Assembly: GCA_025449115.1 (NCBI GenBank)
Contig: JAHLKC010000052.1
Coordinates: 1-64,000, forward strand
Origin: Chytridium lagenaria
Taxonomy: Eukaryota > Chytridiomycota > Chytridiomycetes > Chytridiales > Chytridiaceae
Direction: 5' to 3'
DNA: 64,000 nucleotides
Shown here: positions 44,880-55,200 of the stretch, in pieces
Position numbering within the stretch: position 1 is the stretch's first letter
Layout: every line of letters begins with the position of its first letter
Position numbers and translations under genes: made by a program
Notes under the pieces: generated by a model
Told to the model about the DNA's origin: nothing
Database searches by the model: none
What the model saw: only the letters and a program-made list of their open reading frames with translations

Positions 44880-45619
44880 ATGATTCTGGCGATCCTTACT
44901 CTCTTGAGCCTGTTCTTCAGTGTTGAGTGCAAGGCTGAAACTCAAGACTTGTTCGGTGGAAGTCGCCGATGGACACCCACAGATTGGCAAGCAGTAGACG
45001 ATCGAGTCCGTGGAGGTTCGGTGAGTAGAATGCCATTATCATGTTTTTGTTGCTCAACAAAAATGTGTAGTCAGTTTCCAGACTTAGCATTCCAGATGGA
45101 GAGAACGCGGTATTGTTCAGTGGATTTTTGGATACGTGAGTCTTTGACGCTCGCCTCGTTGCTGATGTCGCTCAGAAAAACTTTAGGAGGTGCTGGATTT
45201 GCTTCGCAGCGGAGCAATGTTGAATGGAATTTATCTGAATTCGATGGTATTCTTATCGACATTGCAAATGCCGACGGCAAAATGTAGTAAACTCGGTTCA
45301 AAACGTATCTGAGCTTACTTTGCTACAAAGCTATGCCCTTAATCTGAAGAACGGTCTCGGAGCGGAAAAGGAGAATGGCAGGCTCGAATCCACCCTGGAA
45401 TACAAATTTCTTTGGACTCCTCCAACAGGCAAGCCATCTACGGTCAAGGCGCGGTGGTCCGACTTCATTCCATACTACAGAGGAAGGCCTGTCGAGGGAC
45501 AAAAACTAGATATCAGCAGCATCAAAGCCGTTTCAATTATGGCTGCATCTTTGTTTGAAAAGCAAATGGGTGACTTCAGCTTGACACTATCGCGAATTGC
45601 GGCAACAAATGAGATTTAA
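44880..45619 (+). CDS. CIA30 (NDUFAF1-like) domain protein
   Basis: Four exons (44880-45020, 45071-45135, 45176-45289, 45331-45619). After a hydrophobic N-terminus (MILAILTLLSLFFSVECKA) come WQAVDDRVRGGSS, LSIPDGENAVLFSGFLDT, LGGAGFASQRS and WSDFIPYYRGRPVEGQ, the hallmarks of the CIA30 fold. NDUFAF1/CIA30 is an assembly factor for mitochondrial complex I. The N-terminus here looks like a secretory signal peptide rather than a mitochondrial presequence, since it has no Arg. It may therefore belong to the secreted or ER CIA30 group seen in some eukaryotes. It begins 59 bp after the pseudokinase stop on the same strand. Confidence 0.85.
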
Positions 45620-45711
45620 GCTTTTAATGAGGAAAGCAGGGGGTTGGATTTATATGGGATGAGGCGGAAGGGTGCAATGACGTTCTTTCGTGTTTCTTAT
45701 CTTTAAGACGC

Positions 45712-46368
45712 TCAAGTGGCCTTGCGAACTAGACCTGCAACAAGGACCCCGAAGGTGGCAACGGCAGCTCCAACAATAGCCATGCCGACGAGACCCTCTG
45801 ATGTAAATGGTCAGCGACTTGCATTAAATATCTTGCTTTTTTTACATACCTGATCGCACTTTCTCGTCAATAAGCTTTCTCAGTTGAAGCGCTTGTGGGT
45901 TCCGTGGCTCCATTTGTAACAACGTCTCGTTGAATTTTCTTCCGTCCCTGTAGTTGCCGAGCTTGTAATTACCAAGCGACAGATAGTACAGGCACTCTCT
46001 TCTTCTCGTGGGGTTCTCTCGGTATATTTCTAAACTTGATGTTCAGTCCATGCATGCAAATTGATCATGGCTCACCTAGAAGAAGCTTGACTCCTTCCTC
46101 TTGATGAGTCTTGATGTTTGAACGAACTAGATGAGTATTTATCAATAAGAGGTTTCGGGTGGAGAATCTCCCTACCCAGAGCCCATGCGTAGTCAAACTT
46201 TGTCTGCGGACGGACAGTTCCGCTCATCTTCTCATTCTCAAAAGCTTGAGCAAGCGTCTAGATCGATCATAATTTGGTTAGCTTTAGGAAGGATTCTTGC
46301 ATGCATACCTCAAGCTCTTGTGGCGACAGTGGTGTCTGAGCTTCAAGGATGTAGGGAAGCGATTCCAT
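45712..46368 (-). CDS. FIS1: FIS1, mitochondrial fission adaptor
   Basis: The N-terminus [20 protein letters not shown] is fungal-like. Further exons give [36 protein letters not shown], then [20 protein letters not shown] (the second TPR-like motif) and [19 protein letters not shown] single C-terminal transmembrane helix ([20 protein letters not shown]) ends with a short basic tail VRKAT, the tail-anchor layout of FIS1 on mitochondria and peroxisomes. The total is about 150 residues, as usual. It is convergent with the CIA30 gene (stops 93 bp apart) and divergent from the cysteine-cluster gene, with only 39 bp between start codons. Confidence 0.9.
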
Positions 46369-46407
46369 TTTCGTGGCGAAAGATTTGTGGACAAATTTAG
46401 AATTTAA

Positions 46408-46930
46408 ATGCCAGGCAACAGCTGGCGATTCAAGACCAGATGCCAACGTTGCCGTGCTCTGAATATAACACAAGACGAAGGTGCGGACCACTGCTACGCT
46501 AATGCCCCATGTGGTCCGTGTGAAGAGGCGAATGCACCATGCTTCACGCTACCCTTTCGAGAAGCCGTTCCACTTATGAACGTTACGATGAGGATGAGGC
46601 CAACTCGTTTTGACATTCAAGGACGCTCTGACTTGCGTTTGAAGAAGCCGAAAAGAATGGGTAAAGAAGAATCGAACAAAATGGTGGGAGATGTTGCGGA
46701 CCAACTTTCTGCATGTCCATCCTCTTTGCTACAATGGGGCTTGGTCGAAGCCGCCGACGAGATGTAGGAGCATTTTTTTATGGCATTGCTAAGCTGATGT
46801 TCGACCATATCTTAGAGAAGTTCCACCCACATTAGTCGAAAGTGCAAATCATGCCTGCAGTCTTTTGCGTAAAGCACTGCACAAGTCCGAACGAGATTTT
46901 ACGGTCCCAAGGGGCTTGCGAGGAAACTAA
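46408..46930 (+). CDS. Small cysteine-cluster protein, Zn2Cys6-like
   Basis: Two exons (46408-46763, 46816-46930) encode about 156 residues. Residues 12-45 hold six cysteines in a C-x2-C-x13-C-x5-C-x2-C-x6-C pattern (RCQRC...HCYANAPCGPC...APCF). The second half matches the fungal Zn2Cys6 DNA-binding cluster, but the first loop is longer than the usual six residues. A basic KKPKRMGKEESNK stretch follows. The protein is far shorter than typical Zn2Cys6 activators, with no visible activation or dimerisation region. It shares a 39-bp bidirectional promoter with FIS1. Function unknown. Confidence 0.65.
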
Positions 46931-47135
46931 AATCGAAAAGACGGACTCCTTATTTTAAAATGCCCTCGTTTAAGCTATGAAGAGGGGAAAGAGTTTCCCG
47001 ATATCGTGATGATGCAAGACAATCGACCTGCTTCAGTGGCAAGAAGGGCTTTATTGAGAGAAAGATTGCTGGATAAACTTGGAATCGTAGAAGAATGAGG
47101 TTTGGGTGAATGTTGTTTTGGAGGGGAGATGCTGT

Positions 47136-48484
47136 TTATGCTTTTGCGGCGGCGATTTCTGCAGCAAGCGCTGCTTGTTTTCGTGCACGTTCGGCCTTTT
47201 CTTGCGCAATAGATTGCTCGGCTTTGGACGTAATATCTACAACGATATTCAGCAAATAGCATCAAAGAAAAATCTCACGTTGGAGGTCAAGAAGTCTTTC
47301 TTGGATAATGTGAAGTTTTTCGGTTAAACTTCGGATGGAGTTGTCGGAATCTCGTGTGCCTGGGAGGGGATTTGATGTATAGCTATTGAGGGTTGTGAGG
47401 GCTGCAGGGAGTTGGCCTAGCCCCGTGGGGTTGGGATTGACGTTTGAGGGACGGGGATTATTGCCGATGTTGGAGTCGTTAGCTGTGACGGTTACAACGA
47501 AAGCGGGTTTTGTGTTTGTCAGGGTGGTCCCCTATTATGGTTCATAATGCGTTCAAAGATGTTGTGAATGGCGAGTTTTGTTTCTCCAAGAAGCCGCATC
47601 TATCGTAGAAATGTGGGAATATAATTTTGTTAAGTTGCAATTGAAGTAATGATTCTTACGCGTTCTTTCCCGGTGTTGTCTCTTTCCTCCAACTTCTGTT
47701 CAGTGTAGGCGGATTCTAGCTTCAACTTATCGAGCCTTTTTTGCTGCATCCCCAGCTTTGAGTTGTAAACCAGAATCAAATCGTTTTTCTCCTGTTGCAA
47801 AATTAAGACGTGCCGAATATTTCTATAACCTTTATTAGCTCTGCTAACGCGGTGGCCTCCTTTTCAATGGTGTCCTGACTTTGTTGAAGCATACGTATCA
47901 AGTCTTCATTCGTTTCAACAAGAGTTTTGTGGCGCATCAGAATATCGTTGATATGAGGTTCGTTCACGTCTAAGTAATCCGGGGGAAGAACATCTACTAC
48001 GGACTGCAAATACTTTTCGTATATTTGATAGTTTTCTTAACCCACTTTAGACGTCAAACTTTTCCTTTCACTCACTGATTAGTCGAAGAGTGTTTTCGCT
48101 TTTCCCCTGTTCGTCACCCAAAGTATGAAGCAGAAGTGCCAGCTCTTGCTCCTGACATCTTTTAAGTTGTAAATCGTGTTTAAATCCGCACCTTCTGTTC
48201 CCTAAGCTTCTTCTCAGATTGGGCTTTTAAGTTTGCTCTCTGTCGTTTTGCATCGTTTTCCTTTAAGAACTTTTCAAACTTTGTCACTCTATCTCGGATT
48301 TGTTTTTGCTGTAAAACTATGGTCAGATCGTAACTCCTTGAAGACCCTTTTTCTTCACCTTGGCTCTCAGTTCTTCCTGCTTCTCGCGACATTCCTCCAT
48401 CCTCTTAGCGAATTCTATCCTCTTTTTCTCCAAATTGCCCTGAACCGTATTCATCTCCTTTTTCTTCTGTAACAGTAATGTTGA
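47136..48484 (-). CDS. CFAP73/CCDC42-like axonemal coiled-coil protein
   Basis: The first secure exon (acceptor at 48484) starts STLLLQKKKEMNTVQGNLEK and continues to RVTKFEKFLKENDAKRQRAN, the DUF4200 signature of CCDC42 and CFAP73. In Chlamydomonas the CFAP73 relative MIA2 anchors and regulates inner-arm dyneins. Later exons (PPDYLDVNEPHINDIL, RHKTLVETNEDLIRMLQQSQ) are coiled coil. A Pro/Asn linker leads to a final Ala/Glu helix ending EIAAAKA at 47136. A missing G near 47530 breaks the frame before the linker. At least six introns. The true start lies upstream. Confidence 0.72.
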
Positions 48485-48673
48485 CTGAAAGTGTCCTTCT
48501 ATTTTCAAACATAGATGGTGCTTGCTAATTCAAATTTAGACTGCATCCAACAGACAATTAGAACCTCGTTTTGATTCACAGGCACATAGAGATGATTCCC
48601 TTGAATACTAAAAAAAAATAACAGCCATGTTATCATCAATAGTGCATTTCATAACAACATCCATACATTTTAC

Positions 48674-48930
48674 CACCTCGCTGAGTGATGAATGTATCCG
48701 TCTCCCTGCTCGCCACTGTGTTTGTTGTTTCTACGATATGGGAAGGATCGTCCGCACCAAACGCAGAGGTCGGCCTTCCAGCAGCCGACCCCATCACCGG
48801 GGGTAGAACTCCATCACTCGTCTTCCCGGCCGCAAAGCTTTCTCCAGCTTGTCTGTTAATCGACAGGACTCCGCGTTGGCAGTGCCAGTCCTCCTTTCTT
48901 CTTATCAGGCATTCCAGGTATGTCGTATCA
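48674..48930 (-). CDS. Candidate 5' exon of the CFAP73-like gene
   Basis: An open minus-strand frame (containing DGVLPPVMGSAAGRPTSAFG and ETTNTVASRETDTF) ends at a good donor, GGTG|GTAAAATG, at 48674. A T-rich acceptor lies near 48620. The phase to the secure exon at 48484 did not resolve, and no in-frame ATG is visible, so this is tentative. Confidence 0.35.
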
Positions 48931-49003
48931 AAGGGCTGGATTGTCAAAAATTGTCACATAATACCACTTTGGGGTGTTGCACACTCGTCTGCAATCCGGA
49001 AAA

Positions 49004-50333
49004 ATGAAGTTGAAGTTGGTTAGCCGAAGCGGGAAGGTGCTCAAGGAGGACCTCACCGTCGACACCGATGCGAAAGTAGAGGACATCAACCGTGTCATTG
49101 CCAAAGCATGTGAGTAGTATTCCTTCTTGCATGCATGCATGTATTCATGCCTCGCCATGTGATACCATCACCTTCTGCATGCACGACTAATGCCGTTATC
49201 TTACTTTATCAGTCCCCAAGTGGAATGTTAACCGTCAGAGACTTACGGCAAACGATAAGGTTCTTGAGCGTGGAAATACCGTTGCCTCGTACGGTCTGAA
49301 GGATGGCGACACCATCGTTTTCAAGGATCTCGGACCTCAGATCGGATGGACCACCGTATTCTTGATTGAATACTTTGGCCCCATCTTGATCCATCCGTTG
49401 ATTTACTTTAACCAGTCCTTATTCTATGGTTCCGAGGCCCCTAAAACTGTCATTCAGACGTAAGCTTAGTCTTGGATACATTTGCCTGACCTGGTTTGTT
49501 AGCACGGTATTGTGGATGGTCATTTTGCACTTTATCAAACGCGAGTACGAAACGGTGTTTGTCCATCGCTTCTCGTAAGACAATATTTGCATCATCAATT
49601 ACTTACGATGTATTAGAAACAGCACCATGCCGCTTAGGAACTTGCCCAAGAACTGTTTTCACGTAAGCTTTGGGACCGCAAATCATTTTTGACTTTGTAT
49701 ACAGTATTGGGTCTTTAGCGGTGTTATGCTAGCTTACTTTATCTATCAACCGGCCTTCAACGGCGGCTACTTTGGAGGTGTTTCTTCTAACATTGGCATT
49801 TTGCTCTTGACCGCGTTGTATTTGGTTAGTGGACAAGCTGTTACTTTCAAACAAATCTAATGCGTCCGTTTTAGTATGCCGAAGTTTCAAACTATATCAC
49901 GCATGTCATCTTGGCCCAGCTGCGTCCTCCTGGTTCTCGTGTTCGCAAGGTATGATTGTTGCAGTTAAAAATGTGTTGACTTTGACAAGATTCCTTTCGG
50001 TTATGGTTTTAACGTAGTGGCATGCCCGAACTACTTTGTAAGTCAAAGATTTTGTTTTTACCTCTAAGTATCCTAGTTCGAATGCCTCGCTTGGCTTACG
50101 GTTGCGATTCTGTCTGGATCTGTCGCCGCATGGTTCTTCCTTTGCGTCTCTTTCGGTCAGGTAAATTTCTACAATTCTTCATACATTTCTAAGAACTACA
50201 GATGTACCTATGGGCACAAAAGAAGCACAAGCGTTACATCAACGAGTTTGGATCGCAGTACCCAAGCGCCGTAAAGTCATCATTCCTTTCATTCTTTGAA
50301 CGCTTTCTGATATCTGTTCAATTGAGAATTTAA
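49004..50333 (+). CDS. Very-long-chain trans-2-enoyl-CoA reductase (TECR/Tsc13)
   Basis: Nine exons: 49004-49109, 49213-49459, 49503-49574, 49617-49662, 49705-49824, 49875-49949, 49990-50037, 50077-50160 and 50202-end. A ubiquitin-like N-terminus (MKLKLVSRSGKVLKEDL) leads to DLGPQIGWTTVFLIEYFGPI, MVILHFIKREYETVFVHRFS, LRNLPKNCFHYW and FGYGFNVVACPNYF, all characteristic of the steroid-reductase-fold enoyl reductase of the ER fatty-acid elongation cycle. Multiple hydrophobic segments fit an ER membrane protein. As written the frame ends at 50333, but a missing C near 50262 probably hides the conserved C-terminus KRRKVIIPFIL with stop at 50299. Confidence 0.92.
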
Positions 50334-50940
50334 CGATATGAGCGATATGTAATAAAAGATCCTTTACTACTCGCCTCGGGATCGTTTCATTGGTTCATAG
50401 CAGTGAAGTCTTGTACAATTGGTCACTAACTCACATGACTCTGGCGAATCTAGTCTGAACAATAAATGTGGATTCATACTAACATACACATGGAGAGCTC
50501 TCCATAAACTCATCAAGTGGTCTGCACCAGAACTCGCTCGGTTGACGCAGTCAACAGCTCCCGGATCATCACGTGGTGGGAGAGAGGGAAATACCTCTTT
50601 ACGCTCGTCTAGCCACAGCTTAGAAGCAGATCTAGATGCTGTTGGTGCAGCCGTCATTCTCTATTTTCTTTCTTCTTTCAGAAATGCTTGAACCACCTGA
50701 AGATGCACTTAAGTATTCATGGCCTGAGCGGATCACATCCCATTGAATTGATACTGAAAAGGTACAAACAATTATTTTATTCTCCATTTGCGTTCCTTAT
50801 TTCTTTCACGAGAATAAATAATGCCTTCTAGCCCCAATAACCATCTACTTCATTCGCCAACACACCCATACACTGCACGTATTTATTTACTGAATTGTCT
50901 ATTTTGTCCGTCAGAATCATACGAAAAAATAAAGTACAAA
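50334..50940. other. Intergenic region, nothing coding seen
   Basis: Short frames on both strands lack any recognisable motif. It lies between the enoyl reductase stop and the phosphatase ATG and presumably holds the 3' and 5' untranslated regions. Confidence 0.4.
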
Positions 50941-52179
50941 ATGTGGCATGCAACCAAACCAGTGGCGATGCTGCTGGGACTTGGGATCTTTGGATGCGTC
51001 CTTCTTTTGACACTCATGGATAGACTGCTGATTTCACGGCCATTCACACCTACCTCATATCTGGACTCTCCGCGTTTAACATACAATAAAGTCTTCAAGA
51101 TTGCCCTTTTTTCAGATTTGTCCGTTCCATACAGTTGCCACAACATTAAACTACCCACAGGCACTACGGGGAAGAACCTTCAACGGAATGGGGACCGCTC
51201 CAAGATGAGAATTCCACCCGGGTTGTCGAAGGCATACTAGATGCGGAGAGTCCAAACTTTGTCATCTTTCTTGGGGATCAAGTCACCGGAGAGAACATTT
51301 CAAGGTTTCTTTGCACGTAAAACTGGCAACTGACAATAATCACCAGTAATGCCACTGCCTATCTTGAAAAATTATATAAACCGCTCGTTTCTCGAAAGAT
51401 TCCGTGGGCGTCCGTCTACGGAAATCACGACGCAGGTGCGCACTTTGGTCGCAAAGAATTGCTGGACTATGAAATGAGCTGGAATCTTTCATCAACACAA
51501 CGCGGTCCTCAATCTGTTCATGGATTGAATTACTACTTACCCCTATTCGATGAGACTGGCGGGATTAAGTTCTTGTTATGGTTTCTTGATAGCAATGGAG
51601 GTGTTGCCAATGATGTAAACGAACCATCATGGATGTAGGTATTATTCACATTTATCAAACTTCTTACATTTTAGCGTTTCGAATCAAGTCAAGTGGTTGA
51701 GATCGGAATCAGAAAAGCTTTATTCCAAATTCGGATCCCTTCCTTCCTTGGTATTCTTCCACATTCCTCTGAAGACTGCTTCGACCTTGAATGAATCCAA
51801 GGATTTCCCAGCGTCTTGTTCAGGGTTTCGCGGAGAAAACAACTTAGGAGTTCAAATTATTGATGAAGGCATTCTTGACGCTATCCAAAGTTTAAAAACA
51901 CGCGTTATTGCCATTTTCAACGGGGTATTTATTACAGTGTTTTTAAAAATCTCTAACTGACAATAAATATAGCATGACCATGGAACTTCCTGGTGTTGTA
52001 AATCGAGTGAGCTTGCTGATGCAAGTATTTGTTTTGGCCGTCATTCGGGTTATGGTGGTTATGGTAATTGGGATAGAGGCGCTCGTGTACTTCAATTGAA
52101 AGATGACTCGGATTATCAATTAAATACTTGGCTTCGTCTTGAGAATGGCACAGTGATGGATGAAACCATTTTGTTTTGA
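50941..52179 (+). CDS. Calcineurin-like phosphatase, Dcr2/PAP29 type, membrane-anchored
   Basis: Five exons (50941-51119, 51161-51304, 51347-51634, 51675-51924, 51973-52179). One N-terminal membrane segment (PVAMLLGLGIFGCVLLLTLM) precedes the metallophosphatase motifs: LFSDLHYGE, IFLGDQVTGEN, VYGNHD, FFHIPL and GHDHG, followed by CFGRHSGYGGYGNWDRGARV, typical of the plant PAP14/16/28/29 and yeast Dcr2 group. These ligate a two-metal centre for phosphoester hydrolysis. With a single N-terminal anchor the catalytic domain likely faces the ER or vacuolar lumen, or the outside. The first intron begins GTCCGT, a non-standard donor. The stop at 52179 faces the dynein stop 47 bp away. Confidence 0.88.
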
Positions 52180-52226
52180 TCATTAAAGTTAATCGTTTAG
52201 CTGGCACTGTGAATTTGATGTTAGAT

Positions 52227-55200
52227 TCATGGGTCTTGAATACTGCTACCAACCAATAGAGCGACCCCTTTTGCTATCCAGTAGTCAGCAGGCTTATCGC
52301 TTGGTAAGTTAATTGATATGACGAAATTTGTGGAGTGGCCAGTAGTTGAAAGAGTTCCAGCACGTGAAGAGGTTTTGTACATTGGACAAATATAGAGTGA
52401 GGGTCCCTCTTGTTTAATCTGAGTTGGGACAAATCTTATCATTGGTAAAGCCTAAATGGTTAGCTATAATTGAACGTCTATTAAAGTTACCGAAAACATC
52501 TCCATAGGGAAAGAATCTTGAAGAAGGTGCTTCATCCTATCCCATCGTGCTCCTTCAATAAAGAGTCCCGAAATCAAAACGCCGCCGTCTTCTTCAGGAT
52601 ACGTGATTGCCAATTCATCGGGACTACCAAGCAAGTCTCTATCATTCTTTTCTCCTGCAACAGACGGATCATTCGCTACGCGAGGATCGCCTTCTTCATA
52701 GTCCGACATTTTGAAGGCAAACATTAAAGAGTCGATAGGAATGTTGTATCTACGAGCATGGTTTTGGAGGACGCCAGTAAGGAAACCTCGAAATAGTTAG
52801 AAATTCTATAGGGAGAAAAGCCTACCTTGAGGGAAGAAGAAGCCTGGAAGCCAGAAATACGGTGGTTGCCCATCTTCAATCCATGTCGCCAATTTATTAA
52901 TTCGCTGCTTCAGGTCCTTAACCCAACCTGCTAGCGGCTTAAGCGACGGATAGGCAACTGCTGACCAGCTGGCAGGAACCTAAACGAAAAATGAGTTAAA
53001 AATAATATATTTGTAAAAAATGACTATTTTAACAAACCTCATTATTTAAAAGACTCTTGAAAACCAATTCCAATTCCGAGCTCATCACAACTAATCCTTT
53101 CAAGGCTTTGAGCAAGCTTTCTAATGATGCCCGTACTTTCACGAGAAGCTTATTGAACCGTACAGTTTCTTGGCTGAGTACCGTGCTGAGGGAGTTATAC
53201 AACCGGCCGCTTTCATCTTTTTTAAACAGATTTTGAAGAACAGTTTTTGATCGATCCTCACGCATTGAAGACGGGTCGTATACAGCTGACAGATCAATAA
53301 TGAGCAGTTCCGGCCAACTCTCCAAAATAGTGTTTGCGATCCCACAACAATCTCTTCGGACGAAATCCCAGCTCCCGAAGAGACAAGGCGAGGCTGCACT
53401 TCTAAAATAGTTCTGATTAAACGGCGACTCTCTTGGATTTGGTAACTAATATTAGCGTTTTCGTGCATCCCAAAGATAGAGGGCTTTCAGCAAAAGGCAG
53501 AGACTCGATGTAGCTTCGGAACTGAGAAAGCTCTCCATCTGCTGGCGCGAAGTAAATACCGGAAGGTGAAAACCTATACGATTCTTCAAGTATCTGTGGA
53601 GTGTAGAATCTCGATAGAATAGAATACAGAGTTCGTCTGTCCCAGTCATCTGTGACCCTTCCACCAAAGTGATTTCGCCGGTCAAATACAAAAGCGCATC
53701 CCAGGGCACATTTTTCGACTCCTGAAGCGTGTTTTTCAAAATTGTGATCGAAACTTCCAGATCAGAGTTCGACAGTCATATAGAATATTCCACCCTAACG
53801 GACCAAACTTTTTCGTTCGTGAATGATTGCGTTGAAAAAGCATACTCCAAAGAGAAGCTTTTTAAACTTCACTCCTTGAGGCGGATGCTCGTCAAAAAGG
53901 TCTCGAGAAACATCGGCAAAGCTTCGTGCGATGTTAGCTCTGAGACCTTTTGGGGGCTCGCTTGTAATCTTAATACCATCCTGAAGCACAGTAATCGGGA
54001 AAACTTTAGACGGCATAGATGATAGGAATAGTCTAAAACTAGGATTTATGTCGTTTTCCGGGGCTGAGAGATCCTTGATGATAACTTCTAATCTTCCCAT
54101 CCACGAAGCAGCAAGATGGCAATTTTGTAGGAAGACCCAGTCGCCACTTAGACTAGCCCTTCTAATTAACTCCTCGGCAATAGGGCCCTGCCCTTGACCA
54201 AGTGATATCATATGAAGACGATCCTGCATGTTGAGGTCTTTTCCACCCGCGAATTTCAGAAGCGCGGCGATAGGATCAGATCCTGTAGACAGGATAAAGA
54301 TCATAGGTGCTCGACAGGTTGTATCTTTATACACCTTTGCTAAATCTAATGGTGGTATGTCAATATACTCGGTGCCTAAGTTCTTTTTGACGAATTCAAT
54401 GGCGGCCTGAACAAGGCGTTCTTCCCGAAGAACCTTGACGAGAATAAGTCTTTGAAAGTCTGTCAATTTTTGCGATATGTCTCTGGTATAGGTTCTTCAA
54501 AGGGATTATCAGAATTGATCTCTTCCCATTCAGCCGTATACATCATCATGTGGTCCATTAAATAGGAGAAATCCTTCAAGCTGATGGCCAAATCACAGCA
54601 GTTCTGCCACATGCTAGCGCTGAGCCACTTTGCGTTGGGGCGGGAAGGAAGATTATTCATCAGCCTGCCTCCACCACGAAGGAAGAACTCCACTCGACCT
54701 CGCTGATTTCACGACTTTGTCTCATGATAGCGACACAGATCATAAAAGAAAATATTTGCTTGTGAGCTTCGAACAAACCCCTGCAGACGTTTAAATATAT
54801 TGAATACGTCGTGTTCTTGCAGAGAATAGCTATCCGCTGGTGAAGGTTGTCGGTTTTCTCGCTTTCCACTATGCATTGGTTGAAGAGATTCTTAAAGTAT
54901 TTCAAGGAAAATTGGTACATAGGATCCATCTCAGCAAGATCAGCACCGTAAAGTAGATAACAGATCCGCGTATTGCTACCGGACGGTACTTTTCTCTTGT
55001 AGTATTAATCTCCTTCTCCGTGGTTTCTGCTTCAGCAACTCGTTCTTTGATGGCTGCTGATGTGACCTTTGACTGATTCAGGGTATTAATCAATTCTTCA
55101 TCATCAAGAATATTTCCTTGCGAGTTGAAAAGTAATTTTAGAATTTTCTCTTCGATGTCCTTCAGTTGTTTCTTGTCGTTGGAAATATTGACTATAAGAG

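Noticed and set aside
41546..50333. Programmed ribosomal frameshifting as an explanation for the breaks
   Set aside because: Directions are mixed, there is no common slippery heptamer or downstream structure, and the sites track homopolymers.
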